Source of the DNA: Hyphomicrobium sp.
GTDB lineage: Bacteria; Pseudomonadota; Alphaproteobacteria; Rhizobiales; Hyphomicrobiaceae
NCBI GenBank assembly: GCA_030148425.1
Contig: JASBTM010000012.1
Span: forward strand, 108,569-172,568
Direction: 5' to 3'
Length of the DNA stretch: 64,000 nucleotides
Position 1 is the first letter of the stretch; every line of letters begins with the position of its first letter. The position numbers were made by a program, and so were the translations under genes. The notes below the pieces were generated by a model, which was given only the letters and a program-made list of their open reading frames with translations, had not been told where the DNA came from and ran no database searches. Shown here in pieces: positions 9,690 to 18,815 of the stretch.

Positions 9690-11681
9690 ATGGCACGCGC
9701 CCAGCAGGCAGTCCAGAAAACCGACGACAAAGAGCAGGCCGCCGACACGCCAGAGCGCGACAGCCCCCTCCTCGATCTTTCCGATCAAGCGGTCAAGCGC
9801 CTCCTCAAGACTGCGAAAGCCAAAGGCTACGTCACACTCGACCAGTTGAACTCCGTCCTGCCGTCGGAAGAAGTTTCGTCCGACCAGATCGAGGATCTCT
9901 ACGCCACCCTCTCCGACATGGGCATCACCGTCGTCGAGCAGGAAGAAGGCGAAGAGAAGGAAGAAGGAACCGAGGAGCTTTCCGACGAAGAGGAAGGCCG
10001 CTCGCTCGTTGCGCAAAGCTCTTCCGCTCTCACGAAATCCGAAGGCAAGTCCGAACCTGCCGAGCGTACCGACGACCCCGTCCGCATGTATCTTCGCGAG
10101 ATGGGCTCTGTCGAGTTGCTGTCGCGCGAAGGCGAAATCGCCATCGCGAAGCGCATCGAAGCAGGCCGCGAAGCGATGATCGCCGGTCTCTGCGAAAGCC
10201 CGCTGACCTTCCAGGCCATCATCATCTGGCGCGACGAACTCAACGGCGGCAACATCCTGCTTCGTGACATCATCGATCTCGAAGCGACGTATGAAGGCCC
10301 CGAAGCCAAGGAAGCGCCGGCGCTGTCCGGCGAGGGCGATGGCGACGGCGAAGAAACGGTAGGCGGCTCCGAGCGTCCGTCCGGCGAAAGCGACGATGAC
10401 GACGAATTCGAAAACGCCATGTCGCTCGCGGCCATGGAAGCCGAGCTGAAGCCGAAGGTTCTCGAAACCTTCGATCAAATCGCCGGAACCTACAAAAAAC
10501 TCCGCAAACAGCAGGACAAGAAGCTCGAACAGCAGCTTGTCGGCGACCAAGGTTCGCGCCAGCAGCAGAAAGCCTACGAGAAGCTTCGCGACGAGATCAT
10601 CGTCGACGTCAAATCGCTCTCGCTCAACAACAACCGTATCGAAAGCCTCGTCGAGCAGCTTTACGCGATCAACAAGCGCCTGATCGGGCTTGAAGGCCGC
10701 CTGATGCGCCTCGCCGACAGCTACGGCGTACCGCGCCAGCATTTCATCGACGAATACTACGGCAACGAGCTCGACCAGACATGGCTCGATCGCGTCGCCA
10801 ACAACGGCAAGAAGTGGGCCCAGTTCGTCAAAGTCGAACGCGGCCAAGTCGAACAGATCCGCGCCGAGATCCATCAGCTCGCGACGGAAACCGGTCTCGA
10901 AATTCCCGAATATCGCCGCATCGTGAAAGCGGTGCAGAAGGGCGAGCGCGAGGCACGTCAGGCGAAGAAGGAAATGGTGGAAGCCAACCTTCGCCTTGTC
11001 ATCTCGATCGCGAAAAAATACACGAACCGCGGCCTGCAGTTCCTCGATCTCATCCAGGAAGGCAACATCGGCCTGATGAAGGCCGTCGATAAGTTCGAAT
11101 ACCGCCGCGGCTACAAGTTCTCGACATACGCGACGTGGTGGATCCGGCAGGCGATTACGCGTTCGATCGCCGATCAGGCGCGCACGATCCGTATTCCGGT
11201 GCACATGATCGAGACGATCAACAAGATCGTCCGCACGTCGCGCCAGATGCTGCACGAGATCGGCCGCGAGCCGACGCCGGAAGAGCTGGCTGAAAAGCTC
11301 GCGATGCCGCTCGAAAAAGTCCGCAAGGTTCTCAAGATCGCGAAAGAGCCGATCTCGCTCGAAACGCCGATCGGCGACGAGGAAGATTCACATCTCGGCG
11401 ACTTCATCGAGGACCGCAACGCCGTGCTGCCGATCGAAGCGGCGATCCAGTCGAACCTGCGCGATACGACGACCCGCGTGCTGGCGTCGCTCACGCCGCG
11501 CGAAGAACGCGTGCTGCGCATGCGCTTCGGCATCGGCATGAACACCGACCACACGCTCGAAGAAGTTGGTCAGCAGTTCTCGGTCACGCGCGAACGTATT
11601 CGCCAGATCGAAGCCAAGGCCCTGCGAAAGCTGAAACACCCGAGCCGCTCTCGGAAGCTTCGGAGCTTCCTGGATAACTGA
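9690..11681 (+). CDS. rpoD: RNA polymerase primary sigma factor (sigma-70)
   Basis: Housekeeping sigma factor, 663 residues from ATG 9690 ([10 protein letters not shown]). Region 1.1 is followed by a long acidic low-complexity stretch (residues near 95-125 and 215-245) and the non-conserved region, as in other alphaproteobacterial RpoD. Region 2 shows [20 protein letters not shown] and [19 protein letters not shown]; region 4 ends with [18 protein letters not shown] sequence and [18 protein letters not shown] longer frame to 9642 exists but starts in a poor context. A strong terminator follows 30 bases after the stop. Confidence 0.98.
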   Translation: MARAQQAVQKTDDKEQAADTPERDSPLLDLSDQAVKRLLKTAKAKGYVTLDQLNSVLPSEEVSSDQIEDLYATLSDMGITVVEQEEGEEKEEGTEELSDEEEGRSLVAQSSSALTKSEGKSEPAERTDDPVRMYLREMGSVELLSREGEIAIAKRIEAGREAMIAGLCESPLTFQAIIIWRDELNGGNILLRDIIDLEATYEGPEAKEAPALSGEGDGDGEETVGGSERPSGESDDDDEFENAMSLAAMEAELKPKVLETFDQIAGTYKKLRKQQDKKLEQQLVGDQGSRQQQKAYEKLRDEIIVDVKSLSLNNNRIESLVEQLYAINKRLIGLEGRLMRLADSYGVPRQHFIDEYYGNELDQTWLDRVANNGKKWAQFVKVERGQVEQIRAEIHQLATETGLEIPEYRRIVKAVQKGEREARQAKKEMVEANLRLVISIAKKYTNRGLQFLDLIQEGNIGLMKAVDKFEYRRGYKFSTYATWWIRQAITRSIADQARTIRIPVHMIETINKIVRTSRQMLHEIGREPTPEELAEKLAMPLEKVRKVLKIAKEPISLETPIGDEEDSHLGDFIEDRNAVLPIEAAIQSNLRDTTTRVLASLTPREERVLRMRFGIGMNTDHTLEEVGQQFSVTRERIRQIEAKALRKLKHPSRSRKLRSFLDN

Positions 11682-11710
11682 TGACAACGAACCCAAGTAG
11701 AGAACGCTGA

Positions 11711-11744
11711 TTAGGCGCCCACTGAAGTGGGCGCCTAAGGTCTA
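11711..11744 (+). terminator. Intrinsic terminator of rpoD
   Basis: A perfect 12-base-pair stem (11711-11722 with 11727-11738), loop TGAA, followed by a T-rich stretch (TCTATTTTGTT). It sits 30 bases after the rpoD stop and before a gene on the opposite strand. Confidence 0.9.
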
Positions 11745-11909
11745 TTTTGTTAGGTCAGCGGGCGGCACGTCTGCAAAAATCCTTCTGAATTTCAAATCCG
11801 CGACCCTTCCCTGATTAATCCGATAATCCGCCGCGATATCCGAATATTTATCGCCCCTTTGAATTCTCGCCTTTATAATTGCTATTTCGGCCTTCGATAA
11901 ATGCTTCAT
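11742..11909 (-). CDS. Small helix-turn-helix protein
   Basis: A 55-residue protein, MKHLSKAEIAIIKARIQRGD followed by KYSDIAADYRINQGRVADLK. The pattern of two short helices with a turn (YSDIAADYRINQGRVADLKF) is that of a minimal DNA-binding homeodomain-like HTH. I start at ATG 11909 because the longer frame needs a TTG start. Together with the next gene it forms a small accessory patch between rpoD and the mtn operon with lower GC than its neighbours. Confidence 0.55.
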   Translation of the reverse strand: MKHLSKAEIAIIKARIQRGDKYSDIAADYRINQGRVADLKFRRIFADVPPADLTK

Positions 11910-12023
11910 ATCCACCATCTCTTTGTCAGATATCAACTTGAGAGCGGCCGCTCGCAGTCATCTATCGCCGACGGATGCCCGGCTACCAGCGTTGGGAATT
12001 TGTGGGAGGTAGTGCTCTACCCA

Positions 12024-13274
12024 CTAAATTGCTGATTTAATTGCGTTATCTCGGGCCTCATAAAGCAGCTTGGACACCTTCGCCGCATTTCCAACCTCGC
12101 GAAACATCTTCCCGTATTGCCGAACGGTCGTCATCGCATAGCTAGGATTGTTGGGGCTTCGATAACTTCGAGCGAATTCCCCAAGGGGATAGTTGCGGTG
12201 TCCAATTTCATTCAGCGTCGACACCCATAAATTATAGACGCTGGATATTGGCTTTCCGCGGTTGGTCAAAGATGGAAACAAATACCGGTCTCCAACGCTT
12301 AACTGATCGCTTAAAGTTCTCAACTTTTGGACGATGGCTAAGGCGTCAGAATTCAAAACCTCTCTGCTCTCAAACCAATATTTTTTCTCCTCAGGCAGAT
12401 AGGGATACCAAACGTCCCCAATGATTTGCCACCATTGAGCACTCATAAGCTTGCTCAAAGGAGCACCCAGGATAAAGAAGAGCCTTATACAGCAGGCTTC
12501 CGGCCAGCGATCTTCACCCGCTTCGAGCTTGGCGAATACCGTCTGATAGCGATCCTTTCGACGTTGTCCGAGTTCGGGAAAGGGAAGCTTGTTCGTTCTC
12601 TCCCACCGCTCCCAAAATTCTTCCGATAACTTTTCTGGAAATGCCGAAAGCGAACCATCAAATTCGCCCGCTCGTGTAAAAATTTGTCCAACGAATGATT
12701 TAAGGATCCGAAGATTGCCACCATGGACCGCCAACTTTGCGAGCGAAGCAGCCAGTTTTTTATGAGAAACCTTTGCAAGCGGGCGCTGTCGCAAAGCTGC
12801 AGGAACATGCGCCATAAATAGCTTATCAAGGCGATCCAGGTAGGATTGACTTAGGCCCTCAATTCTCATTCCCTCAATGAGCATCTGAGCGGCGTGTTCA
12901 AGAGACATTCTACGGACCTGATAGGCGAACCGCTCTCTCCGAAGCATTCTTTCGGTAAACAGAGGGAGGCGACCTTTCGCTTTATCGATCTCGTCCATGG
13001 CCCAGGCGCGAGCACTATCGAGCGACGAAGCAAACTGACGTTCGGAATCAAATTTGGTTACCCGGGCATTTTTCGAAAAACGGTAGGTCTTACGTATTTT
13101 GTTTCCATTCAGGTCCGAGATTCTTATCCCGTAGGCTTTACCAATACCTGATGGAGTGGCCCATAAACGTAAACCAAAGCCTCTCAACTTCGTGTCTGCG
13201 ATCCATCGTTCTCCACTCAAAGGAAGCCTGATCCGCAAAACGAAAGTGACTGTAAGCAATCTCCGCTCGATCAT
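12024..13274 (-). CDS. Tyrosine-recombinase-like protein with degenerate active site
   Basis: 416 residues from ATG 13274 (MIERRLLTVTF). The N-terminal part (DTKLRGFGLRLWATPSGIGK, residues 27-46) matches the arm-binding domain of phage-type integrases, and residues 245-405 follow the recombinase fold. The catalytic signature looks broken: where integrases have G-x-R the sequence is GAPLSK (270-275), and the H-x-x-R position reads FARSYRS (367-373). The frame is intact over its full length, so the protein is probably still made. It may act as a DNA-binding protein rather than a recombinase. The base composition is more AT-rich than in flanking genes, which suggests transfer. Confidence 0.6.
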   Translation of the reverse strand: MIERRLLTVTFVLRIRLPLSGERWIADTKLRGFGLRLWATPSGIGKAYGIRISDLNGNKIRKTYRFSKNARVTKFDSERQFASSLDSARAWAMDEIDKAKGRLPLFTERMLRRERFAYQVRRMSLEHAAQMLIEGMRIEGLSQSYLDRLDKLFMAHVPAALRQRPLAKVSHKKLAASLAKLAVHGGNLRILKSFVGQIFTRAGEFDGSLSAFPEKLSEEFWERWERTNKLPFPELGQRRKDRYQTVFAKLEAGEDRWPEACCIRLFFILGAPLSKLMSAQWWQIIGDVWYPYLPEEKKYWFESREVLNSDALAIVQKLRTLSDQLSVGDRYLFPSLTNRGKPISSVYNLWVSTLNEIGHRNYPLGEFARSYRSPNNPSYAMTTVRQYGKMFREVGNAAKVSKLLYEARDNAIKSAI

Positions 13275-13306
13275 CCAATGCCCCGGACTCGACAAGCGAT
13301 CAACGA

Positions 13307-13329
13307 GGGCCGCTCTAGCGGCCCTTTTT
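13307..13329 (+). terminator. Orphan intrinsic terminator on the plus strand
   Basis: A 7-base-pair GC-only stem (13307-13313 with 13318-13324), loop TCTA, then five T. It points away from the minus-strand integrase-like gene that starts 30 bases to the left, and there is no plus-strand gene upstream that would need it. Confidence 0.8.
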
Positions 13330-13393
13330 ACTGTGATAACGGAATAACTTAATAGTCATTCAAGTATCATAAAATCAGTGGATCACTGTCATC

Positions 13394-14044
13394 ATGACAG
13401 TGGCTCTGGCAATCGTTGAACGGGACGACGTCGAAGCGGCAATCGAGGCCGTGATCGAGGCAGGACGCAATGCGTCGGCGCGGCATTGGGTGCCCGCGAC
13501 GTCCGGCAATTTCTCCGTTCGCATCGATGATAACCGTATCGCGATCACACGCAGCGGCGTCGACAAGGGCGCGCTGACGCGAACGGATATTTTGATCCAA
13601 TCCCTCGACGCACCGCTGCTTCCGGGTTCCTCTGCCGAGGCCGCGCTTCATATTCGACAATACGTCGATAGCCCCGAGACGGGTGCTATCTTCCATATTC
13701 ACGGTCCCTACTCCGCCGTGATCGGACGCGCCCACGCTTCCGAAGACGCCATCCATATCGGCGGCTGGGAGCTGCAGAAGGCGCTCTCTGGCGTGAAGAC
13801 GCACGAGACCATCGTGGAAGTTCCTGTCTTCGCCAATGACCAGGATGTGGATGCGCTTTCCCAGCGAGTCGCAGCACGACTTGCAGAGCCGCCGCAGGCG
13901 GAGCGCTTTCGTGCTCCGGGATATCTGCTTGCAGGCCACGGCCTCTACGCGTGGGGAAAGACTCCACGAGATGCGGCGCGCCATCTCGAGGCGTTCGAAG
14001 CCCTCTTCAACCAAACCATGCTACTCGGGAGTTATCGTCCATGA
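13394..14044 (+). CDS. mtnB: Methylthioribulose-1-phosphate dehydratase
   Basis: Methionine salvage enzyme that dehydrates methylthioribulose 1-phosphate, 216 residues. It belongs to the class II aldolase fold: N-terminal [20 protein letters not shown], metal ligands in [12 protein letters not shown] (His near 100 and 102) and [11 protein letters not shown] near the C-terminus. It overlaps mtnD by four bases (ATGA), so the two are translationally coupled. mtnA and mtnK are not in the window. Confidence 0.9.
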   Translation: MTVALAIVERDDVEAAIEAVIEAGRNASARHWVPATSGNFSVRIDDNRIAITRSGVDKGALTRTDILIQSLDAPLLPGSSAEAALHIRQYVDSPETGAIFHIHGPYSAVIGRAHASEDAIHIGGWELQKALSGVKTHETIVEVPVFANDQDVDALSQRVAARLAEPPQAERFRAPGYLLAGHGLYAWGKTPRDAARHLEAFEALFNQTMLLGSYRP

Positions 14045-14589
14045 CGCAGCTTATCGTCTATTCCGCAAAGAACGCTGACGACGTTCTGCTGGACACGGTC
14101 GATTTCGCGCTCATCAAGGAAGAATTGGAGCAAGCGGGTGCAAGCATCGAGCGTTGGAAAGCCGAACAGCCGCTGACATCGGATTCCACTTCCGAAGAGA
14201 TCTTGAACGCCTACAAGCCGCAGATCGACCGCCTGAAAGACGAGCGTGGTTACGGCAATGCGGACGTCATTCACGTTCGTCCCGGCAACCCGAATTGGCC
14301 CGCGATGCGGCAGAAGTTTCTGAGCGAGCACACGCACGACGAAGACGAGGTTCGCTTCTTCGTCGAGGGAAGCGGCGCCTTCTATCTCCATGTCGACGAC
14401 AAGGTCTACCAAATCGTCGGTACGGCCGACGATTTGCTCTCGGTCCCGCGTGGCACCAAGCACTGGTTCGACGGCGGCGCGGAAGGCCACTTCACCGTCA
14501 TCCGGCTCTTCACCGATGCCACCGGCTGGATCGCCCACTACACCGGCGATGCCATTGCCGATAGCGTACCGACCTACGAAGCGGCTTAA
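14041..14589 (+). CDS. mtnD: Acireductone dioxygenase
   Basis: Cupin-fold metalloenzyme of methionine salvage, 182 residues; it oxidises the acireductone made by MtnC to the keto acid precursor of methionine (with Fe) or an off-pathway product (with Ni). The metal-binding signature [17 protein letters not shown] is present with the later His in GTKHWFDGG. Start ATG 14041 overlaps the mtnB stop; mtnC follows after one base. Confidence 0.95.
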   Translation: MTQLIVYSAKNADDVLLDTVDFALIKEELEQAGASIERWKAEQPLTSDSTSEEILNAYKPQIDRLKDERGYGNADVIHVRPGNPNWPAMRQKFLSEHTHDEDEVRFFVEGSGAFYLHVDDKVYQIVGTADDLLSVPRGTKHWFDGGAEGHFTVIRLFTDATGWIAHYTGDAIADSVPTYEAA

Positions 14590-14590
14590 C

Positions 14591-15325
14591 GTGAGCAACG
14601 CACTGACGAATGATGCCTATGCGCGCGCATCGTTGCGCATCTCCGCAAAAGCCGTGCTGCTCGATATCGAAGGCACGATCAGCCCGATCAGCTTTGTTCG
14701 GGATGTATTGTTCCCGTATTCGAAGGAGCGCCTGAAGGACTATATCGCGGACAATCGCGATAGCCCGGCCGTGCAAGACATCCTCGCGCAGGCCACGGCG
14801 CTCGCCGACGGGGGCGATGCTGTCGACGCTCTGGCCGACTGGCAAGAGCGGGATATCAAAGCCCCTCCCCTTAAAAAGCTACAAGGCTTGATATGGGAAA
14901 GCGGCTATCGCTCCGGAGCGCTCACAAGCTCTCTGTTTGCCGATGTGCTGCCCGTGCTTAGAAGGTGGAAGGCGAACGGCCTTTCACTTTACATTTATTC
15001 GTCCGGCTCCGTTCAGGCACAGTTGTTGTTCTTTGAATTCAACGACGAAGGCGATTTGAGGCCGCTGTTTTCCGGATATTTCGACACGGAGATCGGCGCG
15101 AAGACAGACGCAGGGTCGTATCTCAAGATTTCGGACCAGATCGGCCAGAACCCCAATGACGTTATTTTCTTTTCGGACAATACGCTGGAGCTCGTGGCCG
15201 CGCGCTCGGCGGGGCTCCGGACCGCACACGTCGTCAAAGATGGAACGCAGGAAAATCCCGATTTCACCGCGGTTTACGATTTTAACCAGATAACGATCGC
15301 GCCAGCGAAACGTCTCGCGGGTTAA
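14591..15325 (+). CDS. mtnC: Enolase-phosphatase E1
   Basis: HAD-family bifunctional enolase-phosphatase of the methionine salvage pathway, 244 residues. HAD motif I is VLLDIEGTISPISF, motif II is IYSSGSVQAQ, and motif IV is FFSDNTLELVAA. The start is GTG 14591, directly after the mtnD stop; a longer frame from 14390 lies inside mtnD and is discarded. With mtnB and mtnD it forms a tight operon for recycling methylthioadenosine. Confidence 0.93.
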   Translation: MSNALTNDAYARASLRISAKAVLLDIEGTISPISFVRDVLFPYSKERLKDYIADNRDSPAVQDILAQATALADGGDAVDALADWQERDIKAPPLKKLQGLIWESGYRSGALTSSLFADVLPVLRRWKANGLSLYIYSSGSVQAQLLFFEFNDEGDLRPLFSGYFDTEIGAKTDAGSYLKISDQIGQNPNDVIFFSDNTLELVAARSAGLRTAHVVKDGTQENPDFTAVYDFNQITIAPAKRLAG

Positions 15326-15526
15326 GGCCCACCATTTCCCAAAAACAGATTTCCTTGGTCTCCGAAGAAAGAGAAACTATTTCTATAGTGATCTTTGAAG
15401 ACAATTTTCTTCAAGAGGCCTTTATCGCACTCAAAACTGATGGTCGGGATCGCGCTGGCCCGTGCCGTTTTGCGCGCTTCGCTAAAAAAATCGCGGCAGG
15501 CCCACAAAAATAAACCGGAGGAACCC

Positions 15527-16021
15527 ATGTCCCAAGCCCAGGAGAAAGCCGGCATACGAAGCGAAAACTGCCAAGCGGTCACCCCTCACCTCGTCTGCGC
15601 TGGAGCAGCCGATGCCATCGAATTCTATAAGAAGGCATTCGGCGCCGTTGAGGTGATGCGGCTCGCGGGTGCCAAGGGCAAACTGATGCACGCCGCGATC
15701 AAGATCGGGGACGCCAGCATCATGCTTGTCGACGAACTTCCCGAATGGGGCTCGTTATCGCCCATCACACTCGGCGGCAGTCCGGTGACGATCCATCTCT
15801 ACGTGCCCGACGTCGACGCCTTCGTCGCACGGGCGGTGAAAGCTGGCGCGCTGTTGCGCATGCCGGTCGAGGATATGTTCTGGGGTGATCGCTACGGCAT
15901 CATCGAAGATCCGTTCGGACATAAGTGGTCCGTCGCGACGCATCAGCGGGACATGAGCCAAAAAGAGATCGAAGAGGCGATGAAGAAACTCATAGCGACG
16001 CAGAAGAGCGCCTGCGATTGA
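15527..16021 (+). CDS. VOC (glyoxalase/PhnB-like) protein
   Basis: Vicinal oxygen chelate family protein, 164 residues. Two beta-alpha-beta modules are visible: VTPHLVCAGAADAIEFYKKA and VTIHLYVPDVDAFVARAVKA, with DRYGIIEDPFGHKWSVATH at the end, typical of PhnB-like members. Start ATG 15527 follows a perfect site, CCGGAGG. The 200 bases upstream to mtnC are free of genes and presumably hold its promoter. The substrate is unknown. Confidence 0.8.
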   Translation: MSQAQEKAGIRSENCQAVTPHLVCAGAADAIEFYKKAFGAVEVMRLAGAKGKLMHAAIKIGDASIMLVDELPEWGSLSPITLGGSPVTIHLYVPDVDAFVARAVKAGALLRMPVEDMFWGDRYGIIEDPFGHKWSVATHQRDMSQKEIEEAMKKLIATQKSACD

Positions 16022-16027
16022 CGCCCG

Positions 16028-16486
16028 CTATTCGATCTTGATGATCTCGGCTTCGCCCGCACCCGCAACGACTGTGTCGCCGACGCTCTTTTCCATGAGC
16101 GCCTGAGCGAGCGGCGAGACATAAGAGATCTTGCCCTTGGCAGGATCGGATTCATCTTCGCCAACGATGCGGAATTTCTGCACACGGCCGTCGTCGCGCT
16201 CGAGCGTTACCGTCACGCCGAAGGACACGACCGCCGTATTCGCAGGCGCAGCGTGAACTTCTGCCGTCGTCAAGCGTTGATTCCAATAGCGAAGATCGCG
16301 AGACGTCCGCTGGATCGCGTCGCGGTCGCCCGAACGTTGACCTTCCGCAAGTTCGTCCTGAAGTCGTTCGACCTCAGCCTGGATCAGCGTTAAGCCTTCG
16401 GGCGTGACGAGGTTGCGGTGCTCGGAGACGAGCTTCTCTGGAAGCTCTTCGACGGCGTCGGATTCTCTGACAAATGCTCTGCTCAT
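16028..16486 (-). CDS. GreA/GreB-family transcription elongation factor
   Basis: 152 residues from ATG 16486 (MSRAFVRESD). Gre factors enter the secondary channel of RNA polymerase and stimulate transcript cleavage. A coiled-coil N-terminal half (LTLIQAEVERLQDELAEGQR) with the acidic tip (GDRDAIQRTSRD) is followed by the globular C-terminal domain ending VGDEDESDPAKGKISYVSPL-like sequence. The opening MSRAFVRE is common in GreB-type members. It is divergent from the YjbQ gene with 37 bases between. Confidence 0.8.
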   Translation of the reverse strand: MSRAFVRESDAVEELPEKLVSEHRNLVTPEGLTLIQAEVERLQDELAEGQRSGDRDAIQRTSRDLRYWNQRLTTAEVHAAPANTAVVSFGVTVTLERDDGRVQKFRIVGEDESDPAKGKISYVSPLAQALMEKSVGDTVVAGAGEAEIIKIE

Positions 16487-16523
16487 CGAGTCAATATAAG
16501 CACTTTCCGAGGCTGGCACCAGA

Positions 16524-16943
16524 ATGCGACAACACCAGCAGACGCTGACCATCGAAACGCAGGGTCAAGGCCTCAGCGAATTCACCTTGGATGTGGTCGA
16601 AATCGTTGGCGACTCGGGCATCGAGATTGGCCTCGCCCACATTTTCTGCCGGCACACCTCGGCGTCGCTGCTGATCCAGGAAAATGCCGATGCCGACGTT
16701 CAACGCGATTTGCTTGCCTTTTTCAAACGTCTGGTTCCTGACGGCGACCCGCTTTTTATCCATCGCGCCGAAGGGCCGGACGACATGCCCGCGCACGTCA
16801 AAACTGCTCTGACGCAGACGACGTTGACGATCCCGATCGCCAACGGCCGTCTAATGCTCGGCACGTGGCAGGGCATTTACCTTTTCGAGCATCGTGCACG
16901 GCCCCATTCGCGGCAGGTCGTTGTGCACGTTGTGGGCGACTAG
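16524..16943 (+). CDS. YjbQ family protein (UPF0047)
   Basis: 139-residue single-domain protein. The conserved stretch HIFCRHTSASLLIQENADAD and the DDMPAHVKTALTQTTLTIPI segment followed by LGTWQGIYLFEHR define the YjbQ/UPF0047 family. Some members have weak thiamine-phosphate synthase activity; the real role is unsettled. Starts at ATG 16524, divergent from the Gre factor gene. Confidence 0.88.
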   Translation: MRQHQQTLTIETQGQGLSEFTLDVVEIVGDSGIEIGLAHIFCRHTSASLLIQENADADVQRDLLAFFKRLVPDGDPLFIHRAEGPDDMPAHVKTALTQTTLTIPIANGRLMLGTWQGIYLFEHRARPHSRQVVVHVVGD

Positions 16944-17032
16944 CCGCCGTTTGGCATCGCGCTGAAATACGCCTAGCTTACCCTCCTCGCAGAGACCGCT
17001 CATCGCCTTCCCGCCCTCAAAGGAGTGACCCC

Positions 17033-17608
17033 ATGCGCTTGCCTCTGATCCCGCTCGACACGCTGTCGCCGGAGCAGAAATCCCTCTACGACGACATGAA
17101 GTCTGGCATCGAAAACAACTTCAAAGGCTTCACTGCGATCAACGAAAAGGGTCAATTGATCGGGCCGTGGAATCCTTGGCTAAAGTTTGCAAGGTTCGGC
17201 GGACCGGTTTGGGAATACACAAAGGCGATGTCGTCGTCGCCGAAACTGCCGAAGCCGGTGCGCGAGATTGCCATTCTCGTGACGGGCACGAAATTTCACG
17301 CTGCCTACGAACTTTACGCCCATGTCCTCGTTGCGGAGTTGCGCGGCCTCTCGGACGACAAGATCACGACCATCATCTCCGGTAATCGCCCCGTCGATTT
17401 GAGCAACGAAGAGGCGATCGCCTACGATCTCGCGTCGAGCCTCGTGACCGGCAGCACGCTTCCGGCATTGACGTACAAGCGCGCGGTCGGCGCATTCGGA
17501 GAGGATGGCGCGGCGGAGTTCATCTACCTCGTCGGGCTCTACTGCTCGGTTTCCGTCATCCTCAATGGCTTCGACGTTCCCCTGCCCGAGGATGGAACCG
17601 CCGACTGA
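17033..17608 (+). CDS. Carboxymuconolactone-decarboxylase-like protein
   Basis: 191 residues from ATG 17033, preceded by AAAGGAG. The region LPKPVREIAILVTGTKFHAA YELYAHV corresponds to the AhpD/CMD core, but the usual CxxC pair is missing: the position reads FHAAYELYAHV. It is therefore unlikely to act as an AhpD-type peroxidase. Members of this type are often annotated as carboxymuconolactone decarboxylase family with no known substrate. Convergent with the oxygenase gene that follows. Confidence 0.75.
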   Translation: MRLPLIPLDTLSPEQKSLYDDMKSGIENNFKGFTAINEKGQLIGPWNPWLKFARFGGPVWEYTKAMSSSPKLPKPVREIAILVTGTKFHAAYELYAHVLVAELRGLSDDKITTIISGNRPVDLSNEEAIAYDLASSLVTGSTLPALTYKRAVGAFGEDGAAEFIYLVGLYCSVSVILNGFDVPLPEDGTAD

Positions 17609-17610
17609 AA

Positions 17611-18231
17611 TCAATCCAGGCGATAGTTAAAGCTCACCGAGACGCGTTCGGCTTTGGCGTGATTGAAGGGCACTTCATGCCGAAGCCAGCTTTCCCAGAG
17701 CAGCAGCGTACCCGGAGACGGCGCGAGCGACACGAACGTCTTGTTCTTGTCCTTGGCGGAAGGCTTCTTCGGTGGCGCCGCCATCAGCATCGGCAGCCGG
17801 GGATCTTCGTATTTGATCGCGCTCGCATCCTTTGGGACCGCGAGATAGAGCGTGCCGCTGATGACGGAATGCGGATGAATGTGCGCGCTGTGATGGCCGC
17901 CGGGCTTCAGAACGTTGATCCAGAGGCTATCAAGCACGAGGCGGCGGCCTTCGAGATCGAATTCGAGCGTTCGACCAAAGGCCGAGACATTCCGGTCCAG
18001 CACCGCGACCAGGTCGGCAAAGGCGGGGTGCCTGTCCGGTAGGTCGTTGAGCGACGCATAAGATGTATATCCAGGATAATCATTGGCTTTCGACCATCCC
18101 TGCCCCGCCCGATCGGCGGCGGCGATTTCGTGTGCGGCCGCGAGAAGCTCGGCAACCAGCTCCGACGTCCCGCCGCGCTGAAGCTCTTCACGGTAAACAT
18201 GGGTGACGAAAAGCTCTTGTACGCGTGCCAT
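17611..18231 (-). CDS. 2OG-Fe(II) oxygenase, TIGR02466 type
   Basis: 206 residues. The double-stranded beta-helix core has HHSAHIHPHSVISGTLYL, giving the iron-binding His residues, and a later WLRHEVPFN followed by RVSVSFNYRLD with the distal His and the Arg that binds 2-oxoglutarate. These define the putative 2OG-Fe(II) oxygenase family TIGR02466. The substrate is unknown. It starts at ATG 18231 and its end nearly touches the end of the plus-strand neighbour. Confidence 0.82.
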   Translation of the reverse strand: MARVQELFVTHVYREELQRGGTSELVAELLAAAHEIAAADRAGQGWSKANDYPGYTSYASLNDLPDRHPAFADLVAVLDRNVSAFGRTLEFDLEGRRLVLDSLWINVLKPGGHHSAHIHPHSVISGTLYLAVPKDASAIKYEDPRLPMLMAAPPKKPSAKDKNKTFVSLAPSPGTLLLWESWLRHEVPFNHAKAERVSVSFNYRLD

Positions 18232-18366
18232 AGGCTATTCCCGACTGTCTAATGGTAGGTGAAATGTCGCGTTTACCGCAGCATCCTTGCACATGGAAGG
18301 CTCTGATCCGACCTGCTAAGACCCCCGATAGATTGAATCGAAAAAGCCTAGCGGAGAAAAATCCCG

Positions 18367-18801
18367 ATGTCCGATACCTCGCCTGAGTCGCAGGCCCGCG
18401 CCGCGACCGCCGCTCTCATCCGCGATTACTACGCGGCTTTCAACCGTGGCGATACCGACGCCATGCTCGCCTTCCTGAGCGACGACGTGATCCACGACGT
18501 CAACCAGGGCGAGCGCCGCCAGGGTATCGAGAAGTTCCGCGCCTTCAACGCGCGCATGACGCACAACTACAAGGAAGAGCTGAAAGACATCGTCGTGATG
18601 GTGTCGAAGGACGCAACGCGCGCTTCCGCCGAATTCAACGTCCACGGCACGTACAAGAACACGGAAGAAGGTCTGCCGGACGCCGTTGGTCAGAAGTACG
18701 TTCTTCCGGCGGGCACATTCTTCGCCATCCGCGACGGCAAGATCGCGCGCGTCACTACCTACTACAATCTGACCGACTGGATCGCGCAGGTCGCGGGCTA
18801 A
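18367..18801 (+). CDS. NTF2-like (ketosteroid-isomerase-like) protein
   Basis: 144 residues, a cone-shaped alpha+beta fold of the SnoaL/NTF2 superfamily: RDYYAAFNRGDTDAMLAFLS at the start and GTFFAIRDGKIARVTTYYNL at the end. GGAG precedes ATG 18367. It is 14 bases upstream of the GNAT gene, which in turn overlaps the nitrilase gene, so the three are probably one operon for an unknown conversion of a small nitrogen compound. Confidence 0.8.
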   Translation: MSDTSPESQARAATAALIRDYYAAFNRGDTDAMLAFLSDDVIHDVNQGERRQGIEKFRAFNARMTHNYKEELKDIVVMVSKDATRASAEFNVHGTYKNTEEGLPDAVGQKYVLPAGTFFAIRDGKIARVTTYYNLTDWIAQVAG

Positions 18802-18815
18802 GGGATCGATAGAGA

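Noticed and set aside
9564..11255. A 563-codon minus-strand frame
   Set aside because: Antisense to rpoD; composition is that of a shadow frame.
13330..13393. SAM riboswitch upstream of mtnB
   Set aside because: The leader is too short and shows no SAM-I or SAM-II core pattern.
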